Assembly (NCBI RefSeq): GCF_900167455.1
Contig: NZ_FUWJ01000001.1
Coordinates: 806,001-870,000, forward strand
From: Enhydrobacter aerosaccus
Lineage (GTDB): Bacteria > Pseudomonadota > Alphaproteobacteria > Reyranellales > Reyranellaceae
Reading direction: 5' to 3'
Length of the DNA: 64,000 bases
Position numbers and translations under genes: made by a program. The first letter of the stretch is position 1. Each line of letters starts with the position of its first letter. Of this stretch, positions 1 through 8,748 are shown piece after piece. The notes under the pieces are model-generated. The model ran no database searches. It saw nothing but the letters and a program-made list of their open reading frames with translations, and was not told where the DNA came from.

Positions 1-1143
1 CTGGTGAAGGAGGCCACAGGCGCATTGCTGCCGCAACTATCGCTGGGCGCCAACGCCACCAATACCAAGTACGGCCCGGCGCTGTTCGGTCCGGTCAATT
101 TCAACATCCCGAGCTTCACGGCGTATACCGCCGGGCCCAGTGCCAGCTTTCCGACGGATCTGTTCGGCGGTGGCCGGCGGATGGTGGAGGAGAAGGCGGC
201 GCTGTTCGAGTATCGTCGGCAGGAACTCGAGGCAGCGCATCTCACGCTGGAAGGCAATGTCGTCGCGCAGGCTTTCGCGCTGGCCGCGTCCCAAGCGCAG
301 ATCGCGGCAGTGCAGGGCATTATCGACAGCGACAACCAGAATGTGCATCTGGTGGAAACAGCTGTGGGCGTTGGGTCGGGAACGCAGACCCAACTGGTGG
401 CGGCTCAGAGCCAACTCGCGACCGACCGTACCTTGCTGCCGGATCTGCATCAGCAGGTCTCCGTGGCCCGGCATGCCCTGGCTGTCCTCGTGGGGAAGAC
501 ACCGGCGGAGTGGTCGCCGCCGGATTTCACCCTCCGCGATTTCATTCTGCCGGTGGAAATTCCAGCGGCCTTGCCATCCGAACTCGCGCACCGCCGACCG
601 GATATCCTTGCCGCGGAAGCGCAGCTCCATGCGGCCTGTGCTGACATTGGAGTCGCGACAGCCAATCTCTATCCCAAGCTTACCCTGACCGGAGGCATGA
701 CGGCGCAGTCGCTTGCTTTGGGGGGGCCGTTCATCGCAGCTTGGAGTGTCGCGGCTGGGCTACTACAGCCGGTTTTCGACGGCGGCCAATTGAGCGCTGA
801 ACGTCGGGCGAGCATCCAGCGCTACAATGCAGCCCTTGCAACCTACAAACAGATCGTGCTGACCGCCTTCGGGGAGGTGGCCGACCGGCTGCAGGCGCTC
901 ACCAATGACGCCGATCAGTTGCATGCTCAGGAGGAGGCGGCGAGAACGGCGGCGTCTGCGCTTGATCTCGCCCGGCGGAGTTTCACCATCGGCAATACCG
1001 GAATCATCGACGTCATCGACGCGCAACGCCGATATGCGCAAGCGCAACTCGGCCTGTCGAGGGCACGGGCGCAGCGGCTTGTCGATACGGCGCGGCTTTA
1101 TCTGGCTCTTGGCGGAACGCCGCTGGCCGCGGGACGCTTATGA
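1..1143 (+). CDS. NodT-family outer membrane efflux protein, 5' truncated by window edge
   Basis: The reading frame is open from the first base, so the gene starts left of the window; about 380 residues are visible, against roughly 470-500 for the family, so the signal peptide/lipobox region is missing. NodT proteins are TolC-like outer-membrane channels of RND tripartite pumps. The two-fold TolC-like repeat can be followed: the first half carries DLFGGGRR (about residue 55), and the second carries the family hallmark PSELAHRRPDILAAEAQLHAA (about residues 190-210) followed by IGVATANLYPKLTLTGG. The inner-membrane pump and adaptor genes are presumably upstream, outside the window. Substrate cannot be inferred. 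Confidence 0.92.
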   Translation: MVKEATGALLPQLSLGANATNTKYGPALFGPVNFNIPSFTAYTAGPSASFPTDLFGGGRRMVEEKAALFEYRRQELEAAHLTLEGNVVAQAFALAASQAQIAAVQGIIDSDNQNVHLVETAVGVGSGTQTQLVAAQSQLATDRTLLPDLHQQVSVARHALAVLVGKTPAEWSPPDFTLRDFILPVEIPAALPSELAHRRPDILAAEAQLHAACADIGVATANLYPKLTLTGGMTAQSLALGGPFIAAWSVAAGLLQPVFDGGQLSAERRASIQRYNAALATYKQIVLTAFGEVADRLQALTNDADQLHAQEEAARTAASALDLARRSFTIGNTGIIDVIDAQRRYAQAQLGLSRARAQRLVDTARLYLALGGTPLAAGRL

Positions 1144-1338
1144 GCTGGACTTGCATGGCGGGTGCCGAAGCTGAAGGCGTTCGTCGGCTGTACGATCACA
1201 ATGGAGTTATCTATCTCTCGGTCGCACTGGCAGGCCGGAAACGACGGATTATCTATCCTGCCTGATGCGTCGTGATTGGGATCAAGCTCGTCAATCCGCG
1301 CTGCCCATCATGCATTGGCTGCGCTTTTCGAGGTCGGC

Positions 1339-1521
1339 ATGGTGAAGCAGATAGGCGTTATGGGTATCCTGCTTGCGGTCCTTCTGGTCGGAGGCTGCGC
1401 GCAGTGCGACTCATGCAAGGATATACCCGGTTGGGATGGTCGCTATGCCACCCATGACCGGGGCGCGCTCAACCGCGAGAACCACGGTGGTCTGCCGGTA
1501 ACGCCTTACGGCGCGCCCTGA
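1339..1521 (+). CDS. small putative lipoprotein
   Basis: A 60-residue product beginning MVKQIGVMGILLAVLLVGGC: a short basic N-terminus, a hydrophobic stretch and the lipobox LVGGC, so Cys20 would be the lipidated residue after signal peptidase II cleavage. The mature part is only about 40 residues, with two more cysteines (CAQCDSC) and a polar tail ending VTPYGAP. A GAGGT stretch lies just upstream of the chosen ATG; an in-frame start 63 bases earlier would add a non-signal-like extension. Function unknown; no partner is obvious. It could be a chance frame, but the lipobox argues for a real gene. Confidence 0.5.
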   Translation: MVKQIGVMGILLAVLLVGGCAQCDSCKDIPGWDGRYATHDRGALNRENHGGLPVTPYGAP

Positions 1522-1760
1522 CGCCTACAGCGGACATCCCGCAGAGTGGAGCAGGCCCCAGCAACTCCATTGCTGCTAGTCCGCCGCAGCACGAGGCTCG
1601 GAGGACGTCCCTGATATCCAGCGGATGACGGCACCCGCCAAGATCGGTCGGCCCTAAACAACGAAGTCCCAGGTCATTTAGGCGACCACGACTTTGCCCT
1701 GCCGAGGTGGTAAATCTTGAACGACCGTCAGCCTCACATCGATTTGCGTCAGGGTGCAGC

Positions 1761-2321
1761 ATGGAGATGGCGTATCGAGAGCGATGGCGAGCCGAGATCG
1801 CCCTGCTGCAAAGCATTCTGTCTGGGTTCGACTTACGAGAGGAGCGTAAGTGGGGAAAGCCCTGCTACACGATGGATGGCAAAAACGTCGTCATCATCCA
1901 GGGCTTCAAGGAATACTGCGCGCTGGGCTTCTTTCAGGGTGCGCTGCTGAAGGACCCGAAGAAGCTTCTGGTACAGCTTGGGCAGGTCCAGGCAGGGCGG
2001 GTGATGAAGTTCACCAGCGTCGAGGAGGTTGCGGCGAACGCGGCTACGATCAGGGCTTACGTGCGCGAGGCCGTGGCCGCAGCAAAGGCCGGAATAAAGG
2101 TCACAACGAAGTCCCGAGAGCTTCCCGTGCCCGCGGAGCTCAAGGAGAAGTTCCGCAACGATCCGCAGTTCAAGCGCGCGTTCGAGGCGCTGACGCCGGG
2201 TCGGAAAAGGGGATACCTGTTTCACTTCGCCGCCGCGAAGCGGTCTCAGACCCGGACGACGCGGATTGAAAAGGCTATGCCAGCGATCATCGAAGGACGA
2301 GGATTGCTGGAGCGGCGATAA
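1761..2321 (+). CDS. YdeI/DUF1801-family protein, possibly frameshifted at its 5' end
   Basis: The product resembles the YdeI/OmpD-associated family (DUF1801 fold): KWGKPCYTMDG, NVVIIQGFKEYCALGFFQGALLKDP and FTSVEEV are typical conserved blocks, and the C-terminal part (PVPAELKEKF... RKRGYLFHFAAAKRSQTRTTRIEKAMPAI) is the usual YdeI tail. The biochemical role of the family is not settled. The frame can start at GTG 1707 or ATG 1761; the ATG is used because the family-like sequence begins just after it. A second frame starting TTG 1717 reads MNDRQPHIDLRQGAAW, which looks like the missing family N-terminus, so a one- or two-base frameshift near 1755-1765 is possible. Monocistronic as seen here. 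Confidence 0.7.
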   Translation: MEMAYRERWRAEIALLQSILSGFDLREERKWGKPCYTMDGKNVVIIQGFKEYCALGFFQGALLKDPKKLLVQLGQVQAGRVMKFTSVEEVAANAATIRAYVREAVAAAKAGIKVTTKSRELPVPAELKEKFRNDPQFKRAFEALTPGRKRGYLFHFAAAKRSQTRTTRIEKAMPAIIEGRGLLERR

Positions 2322-2454
2322 GATTGTGAAATCGCGCTAGGTGGTCGGTTCCGGACCTACCGTCGTTCGGTCCCCTCGAAGGACTCTGGGAAGAGCCTTT
2401 CATTGGCGTCGCCGAGGAAGCCATGGACCGGGACGGCTGGCGACCGCTCTGGCG

Positions 2455-3585
2455 CTAAGCTTCCCTCACCGCTGGTTGAACGTTCCATCGGTCAATTTGG
2501 AATGCCTCAAGCGGTACATCTGAATGCCCGTCGAGGACCAGTTCAGACATGATGGCGCCAATTGCCGGGCCAAGCTGGAAGCCGTGTCCCGAGAAGCCGA
2601 ACGCATGGAAAAGGCCAGGTGTCGTGCGGCTCGGCCCAATTACGGGAATGTGATCGGGCATCTGGCCATCGATCCCGCTCCAGGAACGAATAACATGCAG
2701 ACCCGCCAGTGCAGGCACGAGTTGGAGAGCATAATTGAAGTTCTGTAGCGTCACTTCCGGCAAAGGACGCGACCATGGCACGGCTGGATCGGACTCACCG
2801 TGACCGCCGCCAACGATGACATTGCCACGCGGGATTTGCCTCAGATAGATGTTGCCGCCGACAACGCCAAGATTGGGCTTGATGAAGTAGGTTGTCGGCT
2901 CGGTCACCAGCATGTTGGGACTGAGCGGCTCGATCGGGACGGCTTCCCCGAACGCCGCGGCAACTGCGCCGCCCCAATACCCTGCCATATTGACGAGGAT
3001 CGGCGCACGGAACTCCGCACCATTCCGCGCCTTCAGAACGAACCGCCCATTGAGGCGATCGTAGCTCGTGATTTCCGTCTGTTCGTGGACTGCCGCGCCT
3101 GCGGCACGGGCGGCATGGGCGAGCGCGGGCGAGAGAAGGCGTGGATTGGCCGATCCATCGTCAGGAGCCAGAGATCCCGCCACGACGTCAGGGCCGAGCC
3201 ATGGATATTCTCGATGGATGGCGTTGCGCCCGATCATGCGGAGCGGAAGATCGTAGGCGCGCGCCGTATCGAGGTAGGCAATGAGATCTGCTTCCTCGTC
3301 CGCATTGCGTGCAAGCTTCAAATGGCCGGTAATGGAGAACTCGGCATCGCAGCCCACCAGTTCCTTGAGGCGTCCCCAGATCTCGCGTGACCGCCGCGCG
3401 ATGGGCAGCTCCGCTGGATGGCGCCCCTGCTGACGCACGCCGCCGTAGTTCACGCCGGACGCCTGGCTTCCGACCAGGCCGCGCTCCAGGAGAGTCACCT
3501 TGCTGCCGCGTCGTGCGAGATGGAGCGCCGCCGAACAGCCCGCGCCGCCCCCGCCCAGCACCAGAACGTCGCTTTCGATCGTCAT
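2455..3585 (-). CDS. FAD-dependent amine/imino acid oxidoreductase, beta subunit (HcnC/opine oxidase B-like)
   Basis: A 376-residue DAO-family flavoprotein. The N-terminus MTIESDVLVLGGGGAGCSAALHLARRG is the Rossmann FAD-binding motif; GVNYGGVRQQGRHPAELPIA and the C-terminal block ending HAFGFSGHGFQLGPAIG are typical of sarcosine oxidase beta/HcnC-type subunits. Such subunits oxidise a secondary amine or D-imino acid and pass electrons to a partner flavoprotein. Its ATG overlaps the stop of the preceding gene (ATGA), and a 2Fe-2S subunit lies one gene further up, giving the three-part hydrogen cyanide synthase/D-hydroxyproline dehydrogenase/opine oxidase arrangement. It is the last gene of the operon. 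A longer in-frame extension upstream is only read-through of the alpha-subunit gene. The substrate is not determinable by eye. Confidence 0.88.
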   Translation of the reverse strand: MTIESDVLVLGGGGAGCSAALHLARRGSKVTLLERGLVGSQASGVNYGGVRQQGRHPAELPIARRSREIWGRLKELVGCDAEFSITGHLKLARNADEEADLIAYLDTARAYDLPLRMIGRNAIHREYPWLGPDVVAGSLAPDDGSANPRLLSPALAHAARAAGAAVHEQTEITSYDRLNGRFVLKARNGAEFRAPILVNMAGYWGGAVAAAFGEAVPIEPLSPNMLVTEPTTYFIKPNLGVVGGNIYLRQIPRGNVIVGGGHGESDPAVPWSRPLPEVTLQNFNYALQLVPALAGLHVIRSWSGIDGQMPDHIPVIGPSRTTPGLFHAFGFSGHGFQLGPAIGAIMSELVLDGHSDVPLEAFQIDRWNVQPAVREA

Positions 3586-4949
3586 GCTGCATGCTCCCGT
3601 GCCGGCAGAGAAGTGACCGGCATGGGCTTGACTGGCGGCTGGCCGCGCAGGCGGCCCAGCGTCGCCGTTTCCTGGTTGACCGCCGCCGCCAGCACCTCGC
3701 TCGCCGCGACACCGCAGATGCGCCCCTGGCAGCGGCCCATGCCGGTGCGTGTGAGCGCCTTGGTCCGATTGAGATCGGAGACTGCCGCAGCGCGCAGTTC
3801 TCCCGCCCGCAAGCCCTCGCACCTGCAAAGGATGATGTCGTCCGCGAGATCGGCCGCGAGTCGCACCGGAAACGGAAACGCCCGCTCCAGGGCGGCTCGT
3901 ATCTTGCGTTGCCTCGCAAGCGCACGATCGAGGCGCCGAACGGCAGCAGTATCGATAGCCCGGCCGGCGTCCTGTAGAATCGCCCAGGCTGCGCGCGCGC
4001 CCGCGAGTTCGGCGACGGCTGCACCACCGATACTGGCTCCGTCGCCGGCCAGATAATGGCTGGCTACGGGTGTACGGCCTGTGGCGTCGCGTTCCGGCAG
4101 CCAGTTGTGCTGCAACGGATCGAAGTCGAATGGGATGCCGGCGAGGTCCGCAAGCTGCGACTCGGGCTTCAGGCCCCAGCCCATGCCCACGGCGTCGCAT
4201 GCTACCCGTTGCTCGCGCCCCCGGGCATCACGAAACCGCACGCCGGTGACGGCCGTCTCGTCATGCTCGATCGCAAGCGGTATGGCTCCGTGTACCGTAG
4301 GGATGCCGCGCGCTTTGACTGAGCCCATGTAGTAGAGGCCTTTGGCGAACGTGATGCTGTCGCGCAGCAGCCCGGGCGCCGCCGCGGCCAGGCTGGCCAA
4401 GGATGTGGTATCGATCACTACTGCCACCTGCGCCCCGGCCTTGGCGTATTGGTGGGCAACAAGCCAGAGAAGCGGGCCCGTTCCCACCAATGCCACGCGA
4501 TGCCCTATGGCGCAGCCCTGCGCCTTGACCGCGATTTGCGCGGCGCCCAGCGTGGTGACGCCGGGCTGCGTCCATCCTTGCAGGGGAATGACGCGATCCA
4601 TCGCACCGGTACAGAGCAGAACGGCATCGTATGCCGCCGTCGCCTGCATGCCGCCATTCAGCATGTAGAGAGTCTTGCGGCCGGGATGGATGTGCCAGAC
4701 CAGCGTTTCAGGCCGCCAGTCGACGAGCGGTTTCAAGCGATCGAGACAGCCGTGCAACGCCGCAGCCTTCGTACTCTCGAAACCGTAGAGCTCCCTGGCG
4801 TTGCGACGGAGGGCAGCGGGCGGCCGCTGGTAAATGCGTCCGCCGCCGTCCGGTGCTTCATCGATCCATATCGGGCGGTGGCCCGCCGCAACCAGAACTT
4901 CGACGGCGCGCACGCCTGCAGGACCTGCGCCAACCACGGCGATCTTCAT
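3582..4949 (-). CDS. FAD/NAD(P)-dependent oxidoreductase, alpha subunit (HcnB/opine oxidase A-like)
   Basis: A 455-residue two-dinucleotide-binding flavoprotein. Starting at MKIAVVGAGPAGVRAVEVL it has an FAD-binding GxGxxG motif, a second dinucleotide site (RVALVGTGPLLWLVAHQ, near residue 150) and the FAD-contacting LAGDGASIGGA block. The C-terminal part carries a BFD-like [2Fe-2S] cysteine set, CRCEG and CQGRIC, as in HcnB and OoxA. This subunit normally bridges the catalytic beta subunit and the small ferredoxin-like subunit. It overlaps both neighbours by four bases, so the three subunits should be made in similar amounts. The start was chosen because the Rossmann motif begins at residue 4 and the upstream extension overlaps the 2Fe-2S gene. 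Confidence 0.88.
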   Translation of the reverse strand: MKIAVVGAGPAGVRAVEVLVAAGHRPIWIDEAPDGGGRIYQRPPAALRRNARELYGFESTKAAALHGCLDRLKPLVDWRPETLVWHIHPGRKTLYMLNGGMQATAAYDAVLLCTGAMDRVIPLQGWTQPGVTTLGAAQIAVKAQGCAIGHRVALVGTGPLLWLVAHQYAKAGAQVAVVIDTTSLASLAAAAPGLLRDSITFAKGLYYMGSVKARGIPTVHGAIPLAIEHDETAVTGVRFRDARGREQRVACDAVGMGWGLKPESQLADLAGIPFDFDPLQHNWLPERDATGRTPVASHYLAGDGASIGGAAVAELAGARAAWAILQDAGRAIDTAAVRRLDRALARQRKIRAALERAFPFPVRLAADLADDIILCRCEGLRAGELRAAAVSDLNRTKALTRTGMGRCQGRICGVAASEVLAAAVNQETATLGRLRGQPPVKPMPVTSLPAREHAA

Positions 4950-5221
4950 CCGCGCCTCACTTTCATACCGTCGACGGCCAGGGTGACGCACGCACGTACG
5001 CGACCGGTTCCCTCGACCTCGACCCAGCAGTCCTGGCAAGCGCCCATCAGGCAGAACCCTGCCCGCGGGCCGTCGCCGAATTCGCTTCGCCGCAGAAAGA
5101 CCGCATCGGCGGCCAGCAGGGCGGTCAGGAGCGTATCCCCGTCGAGCGCTTCGATAGGCTTGCCGTCGAGCGTCAGAGCGAGGCGTGGGCGATCGGTGTC
5201 GCGCAGCCGCAGCAGTTTCAT
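4946..5221 (-). CDS. small (2Fe-2S)-binding subunit (HcnA-like gamma subunit)
   Basis: A 91-residue ferredoxin-fold protein. The 2Fe-2S ligands are visible as Cys57, Cys62, Cys65 and Cys78 (FCLMGACQDC then RACVT), the pattern of HcnA and of the small subunit of D-hydroxyproline dehydrogenase. It should shuttle electrons within the three-subunit oxidoreductase formed with the next two genes. Its ATG overlaps the stop of the upstream SDR gene and its stop overlaps the alpha-subunit start, both as ATGA. The size fits the free-standing gamma subunit rather than the fused version in heterotetrameric sarcosine oxidases. Confidence 0.88.
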   Translation of the reverse strand: MKLLRLRDTDRPRLALTLDGKPIEALDGDTLLTALLAADAVFLRRSEFGDGPRAGFCLMGACQDCWVEVEGTGRVRACVTLAVDGMKVRRG

Positions 5222-5913
5222 AGCGTATCCTCGTGACGGCAGTTGATCAGCAGCTCCGCCACGCTGGCTGTGTTGGGCAAGTGCAGGACGACCTCGGCAA
5301 GGACGGCGATATCCGCGGGTCGCGACATGCGATCGCGCGGCCATTTCGTAACGTGCGCCGTCATGTCGGTATCGACGAAGCCGGGGCAAAGTGCCGTTGC
5401 CCGGATGCCGTGATCGAAGCCAAGGCGGCGCACCTCCTGGGTGAGCGCCATCACCGCGAACTTGCTCATCGCATAGCCGAGATTATCGTTACGCACGCGT
5501 TTGCCGGACAGCGAGGCGATATTGATGACGCGCCCTGTTCCGCTGGCTACGAGATAGGGCCAGGCGCTGCGGATGACGCGCATCGGGCCCTTGGCATTGA
5601 CCTCCCACATCGAGTCGAAAGGTGTTTCATCGGGCTCGAGCAAGGTACCGCGCGGATTGATGCCGGCGGCATTCACCAAGGCGTCGATGCGTCCATGGGC
5701 GGCCGCCGTCGCCTCGACCCACGCTTCGGCGCTGCCAATTCGGGTCGCCTCATAGGGATGACCGGTGAGATTAGGGTGGCGAGGCAAGCGAGACGGATCC
5801 CGCACGCCCGCGCTCACGGCGCAGCCGGCATCGAGCAGACGCTGCAGGATCGCGCGGCCGATGCCGCGCGTGGCACCGGAAATCATGACCACTCTGCCAG
5901 GGGGCGATAGCAT
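5218..5913 (-). CDS. short-chain dehydrogenase/reductase in the catabolic operon
   Basis: A 231-residue classical SDR. The cofactor motif is SGATRGIG (Gly13, Gly17, Gly19), NAAG follows at about 81, and the catalytic tetrad reads Asn106, Ser134, Tyr147 and Lys151 (YAMSK). The start was taken at MLSPPGRVVM because this puts the glycine motif at the usual distance; the open frame runs upstream through the ATPase gene in another frame. It sits between the dipeptide-type transporter genes and the amine-oxidising complex, so it probably oxidises or reduces a hydroxyl/keto intermediate of the same pathway. NAD versus NADP preference is not clear. Confidence 0.88.
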   Translation of the reverse strand: MLSPPGRVVMISGATRGIGRAILQRLLDAGCAVSAGVRDPSRLPRHPNLTGHPYEATRIGSAEAWVEATAAAHGRIDALVNAAGINPRGTLLEPDETPFDSMWEVNAKGPMRVIRSAWPYLVASGTGRVINIASLSGKRVRNDNLGYAMSKFAVMALTQEVRRLGFDHGIRATALCPGFVDTDMTAHVTKWPRDRMSRPADIAVLAEVVLHLPNTASVAELLINCRHEDTL

Positions 5914-5935
5914 CGGTACTTCTCCAGTCTGCCGT

Positions 5936-6919
5936 TCAGGCGGTGGGCTCGCCGTTTCGCCAGCATGCGACTTGTCGAGTCCCATCGCCGGACGCCGGCT
6001 CCAGTTGTGGCACTGCATCGGCGCAGCGCGGCCGTGCGTCCGGACAGCGCGTGCGGAAGACGCAGCCGGAGGGCGGCTTGGAAGCACTGGGAAGCTCGCC
6101 CGCGAGCGGCGCTGTGCGAACGCGGCGATGCAGGGACGGCGTCGCCGCCAACAGGGCGCGGGTGTAGGGATGCGCCGGGGCGTCGAACACTGCTCTCGCC
6201 GGTCCTTGCTCGACGATGCGCCCCAGATACATGACGACGATGCGGTCGCAGAGATGGCGCACGACATGAAGGTCGTGGCTGATGAAGACGAGGGCAAGGC
6301 CGAGTTCGCTTCGAAGGTCGGCGAGCAGGTTGACGATCTGCGCCTGCACCGACACATCGAGTGCCGACACCGGTTCGTCGGCGACAACGAAGTCCGGCTG
6401 AGTCGCCAGCGCGCGGGCGATCGCCACACGCTGGCGCTGGCCGCCCGAGAACTGGTGCGGCAGGCGAGCCGCATAGCTGGGATCGAGCTGGACCTGGCGC
6501 AGCAGAGCCGCGACCCGATCGGCGGCATCTTTGGGCGCCACGAGGCGGTGGACGGTCAGGCCGTCGGCAATCTGGGCCCCCACGCTGCGGCGCGGGTCGA
6601 GGCTGGCATAGGGATCCTGAAACACCATCTGCATACGCCGTCGCAGCCGCCGCAGCTTGGCGTGGGAAAGGGTTGCCAGATCGGCGTCCTCGAACAGCAC
6701 GCGACCGTTGCTGGGGGGCAGCAACCGCAACAGCAGGCGTCCCAGGGTGCTCTTGCCGCAGCCTGACTCGCCGACAACGCCGACAGCCTCCCCGCGCCTG
6801 ATGGCGAAGTCTATGTTCTGGACGGCCAGCAGGGGCACGCCACGCCCCAGAAGGCGACCGCCGCGCGTGAAGCTGCGGCTCAGTCCCTCCGCACGCACGA
6901 GGGGCGCCCCGACGGTCAT
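5936..6919 (-). CDS. dipeptide/oligopeptide-type ABC transporter ATPase (DppF-like)
   Basis: A 327-residue ATPase with Walker A GESGCGKST, Q-loop VFQDPYASLDPR, signature FSGGQRQR, Walker B VVADEPVSALD and the switch ISHDLHVV. The C-terminal oligopeptide/dipeptide-type region contains GCVFRTRCPDARPRC, a Cys-rich motif associated with an Fe-S cluster or structural cysteines in DppD/F and OppD/F. The ATG at 6919 overlaps the stop of the preceding fused permease-ATPase by four bases; a longer in-frame start is possible but would overlap it more. It pairs with the second ATPase, which here is fused to the DppC-like permease. Confidence 0.9.
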   Translation of the reverse strand: MTVGAPLVRAEGLSRSFTRGGRLLGRGVPLLAVQNIDFAIRRGEAVGVVGESGCGKSTLGRLLLRLLPPSNGRVLFEDADLATLSHAKLRRLRRRMQMVFQDPYASLDPRRSVGAQIADGLTVHRLVAPKDAADRVAALLRQVQLDPSYAARLPHQFSGGQRQRVAIARALATQPDFVVADEPVSALDVSVQAQIVNLLADLRSELGLALVFISHDLHVVRHLCDRIVVMYLGRIVEQGPARAVFDAPAHPYTRALLAATPSLHRRVRTAPLAGELPSASKPPSGCVFRTRCPDARPRCADAVPQLEPASGDGTRQVACWRNGEPTA

Positions 6920-8748
6920 GCAAACTCCCTCCAGCGCAAGCAGCGCGCGGCTCGTCGCTCGCCATGCCTGAACAGTTCGGGCGCCTGACTCTCGCAACCG
7001 GGTGTCGCATGTCCGCAGCGGGGGGCGAACGAGCAGCCCTGGGGCAGAGCCCAGGGTTGAGGCACGGCTCCGGCGATCGTGGCCAGACGGTCGATATCGT
7101 CTTCGGGCGTGCTCGCGATCAGCGCCGCGGTGTAGGGATGGTGGGGATGTGCGAAGACCTCGGCGGCCGGTCCCTGCTCGACGACCTGTCCCGCGTACAT
7201 CACCACGACGCGGTCGGCGATCTCGGACACCACCGCAAGATTGTGGCTGACGAAGATCATCCCCATGCCCTGGTCGGAGCGCTTCAGGTCAGACAGCAGA
7301 TCGAGGATCTGCGCCTGGACCGTGACGTCGAGCGCCGTCGTGGGCTCATCGGCCACCAGCAGCCGCGGATGGTTGGCGATGGCGGTTGCGATCATGACGC
7401 GCTGGCGCTGACCGCCGGACAGTTCGTGCGGATAAGCGCGAGCCGCGCGGGAAGGATCGGGCAGCCCGACCCGACGGAGCAGCTCCGTGACGCGGTGACC
7501 GGGATTGCCGTGCGCCCTCAGGCTCTCGGCTATTGGGGAGCCGGTACGGTGCAGGGGATTCAGGCTGCTTGACGGGTCTTGGAAAACCATCGCGATGTCG
7601 CCGCCGCGCAGGGCGCGAATTTCGCGCTCGCGGAGCCGCAGGATATCGAGCTGCTGGCCGCTGCGGCTGCTCAGGACGATTTCGCCGGAGACGACGCTTA
7701 TTGCAGGCGGGAGCAACCCCATGATCGCGAGGCCGGTCAGGGTCTTGCCGGAGCCGCTTTCGCCAACGATTGCCACGGTCTCGCCGGGCGCCACATCGAA
7801 TTCGACACCGCGAACCACCGGGATGGGGCCGTGTGGGCCCGGCGCTTCGAGCGTCAGTCCTCGCACGGAAAGAAGTCCGCTGGCTGTCGGCATCGACGTC
7901 GCACGCTTTGACGGCAGTGCTGCGAGTGTGCGCAGGAAACCCGGGCGCGCACGGCTGCCGCGCGGGTCGAGGACATCTCGTAGCCGGTCGCACAGGAGAT
8001 TCAGGATGAGGACCGTGCCGCTCAGCGCCAAGCACGGCCAGACCAGCAGCAACGGTGCCTGCTCCATGGTGGCGCGCGCACTGCGAATCATCAGACCCCA
8101 CGAAGGTGCCGGCGGCACGACACCAAGGCCAAGGAAGGAGAGTCCGCTCTCCAGCAGCAAGGCGGCGGCAATGGTAAGCGAGAACTGCACGATCAGCGGC
8201 GCGGCGATATTGGGCAGCAGCGTGCGCATCAGGATCCGAACCGTCGGTGTCCCGAGCGATGTCTGCGCCGTTACGTAGTCGAGGTTGCGGGTGGCAAGGG
8301 TCTCGGCGTAGGCCACGCGTGCGAAGCCGGGCGCGAAGAGGATGGCGAGGCAGAAGATCAGCGTATCGGCGCCTGGACCGAGAAGCGTGACGACCAGCAG
8401 GGCGAGCAGGAGCGGCGGGAAGCAGAGCACCACTTCCGCGGCACGTACGGTGGCAAGCTCGACGAGGCCTCGGAAGTAACCGCCCAGCACACCCAGGAAC
8501 ATGCCGGCGATGGCGGCAAGGAAGGAGGCGGCGAAGGCGACGGAAAGCGATACCCGTGCCCCCCAGACCAGGCGTGCGAGGACGTCGCGGCCATATTCGT
8601 CCTGGCCCGCCCAGTGCGCCAGCGACGGGCCGGCGAGGCGCGCACCGACGTCCTGCCGCACAGGGTCGGGCAGCGGCAGGACCGGTGCCAGCAGAGCGGC
8701 CGCGACGATCACTGTCAGGAGCAGGCCGGGCATCAGCAGCTTCTGCAT
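6916..8748 (-). CDS. fused ABC transporter permease (DppC-like) and ATPase (DppD-like)
   Basis: A single 610-residue reading frame joins two normally separate transporter parts. Residues 1-275 are a DppC-type inner-membrane permease: one N-terminal membrane segment, then GQDEYGRDVLARLVWGARVS and the EAA loop around DYVTAQTSLGTPTVRILMR, ending LCDRLRDVLDPR. After a linker of about 20 residues, residues 295-610 form a DppD-type ATPase: GESGSGKT, VFQDPSSSLNPLHR, LSGGQRQR, VADEPTTALD, FVSHNLAVV and the C-terminal CSFAPRCGHATPGC. Such fusions occur in alphaproteobacterial dipeptide-type systems. Its start shares one base with the stop of the DppB gene. Confidence 0.92.
   Translation of the reverse strand: MQKLLMPGLLLTVIVAAALLAPVLPLPDPVRQDVGARLAGPSLAHWAGQDEYGRDVLARLVWGARVSLSVAFAASFLAAIAGMFLGVLGGYFRGLVELATVRAAEVVLCFPPLLLALLVVTLLGPGADTLIFCLAILFAPGFARVAYAETLATRNLDYVTAQTSLGTPTVRILMRTLLPNIAAPLIVQFSLTIAAALLLESGLSFLGLGVVPPAPSWGLMIRSARATMEQAPLLLVWPCLALSGTVLILNLLCDRLRDVLDPRGSRARPGFLRTLAALPSKRATSMPTASGLLSVRGLTLEAPGPHGPIPVVRGVEFDVAPGETVAIVGESGSGKTLTGLAIMGLLPPAISVVSGEIVLSSRSGQQLDILRLREREIRALRGGDIAMVFQDPSSSLNPLHRTGSPIAESLRAHGNPGHRVTELLRRVGLPDPSRAARAYPHELSGGQRQRVMIATAIANHPRLLVADEPTTALDVTVQAQILDLLSDLKRSDQGMGMIFVSHNLAVVSEIADRVVVMYAGQVVEQGPAAEVFAHPHHPYTAALIASTPEDDIDRLATIAGAVPQPWALPQGCSFAPRCGHATPGCESQAPELFRHGERRAARCLRWREFA

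Noticed and set aside
1141-1338. Short frames after the efflux gene
   Set aside because: No signal, domain or ribosome-binding site apart from the lipoprotein-like frame starting at 1339.
2455-5221. Hydrogen cyanide synthase hcnABC
   Set aside because: The three-subunit architecture is shared with opine and D-hydroxyproline oxidases; the operon context with importer and HyuAB points to catabolism, not cyanide production from glycine.
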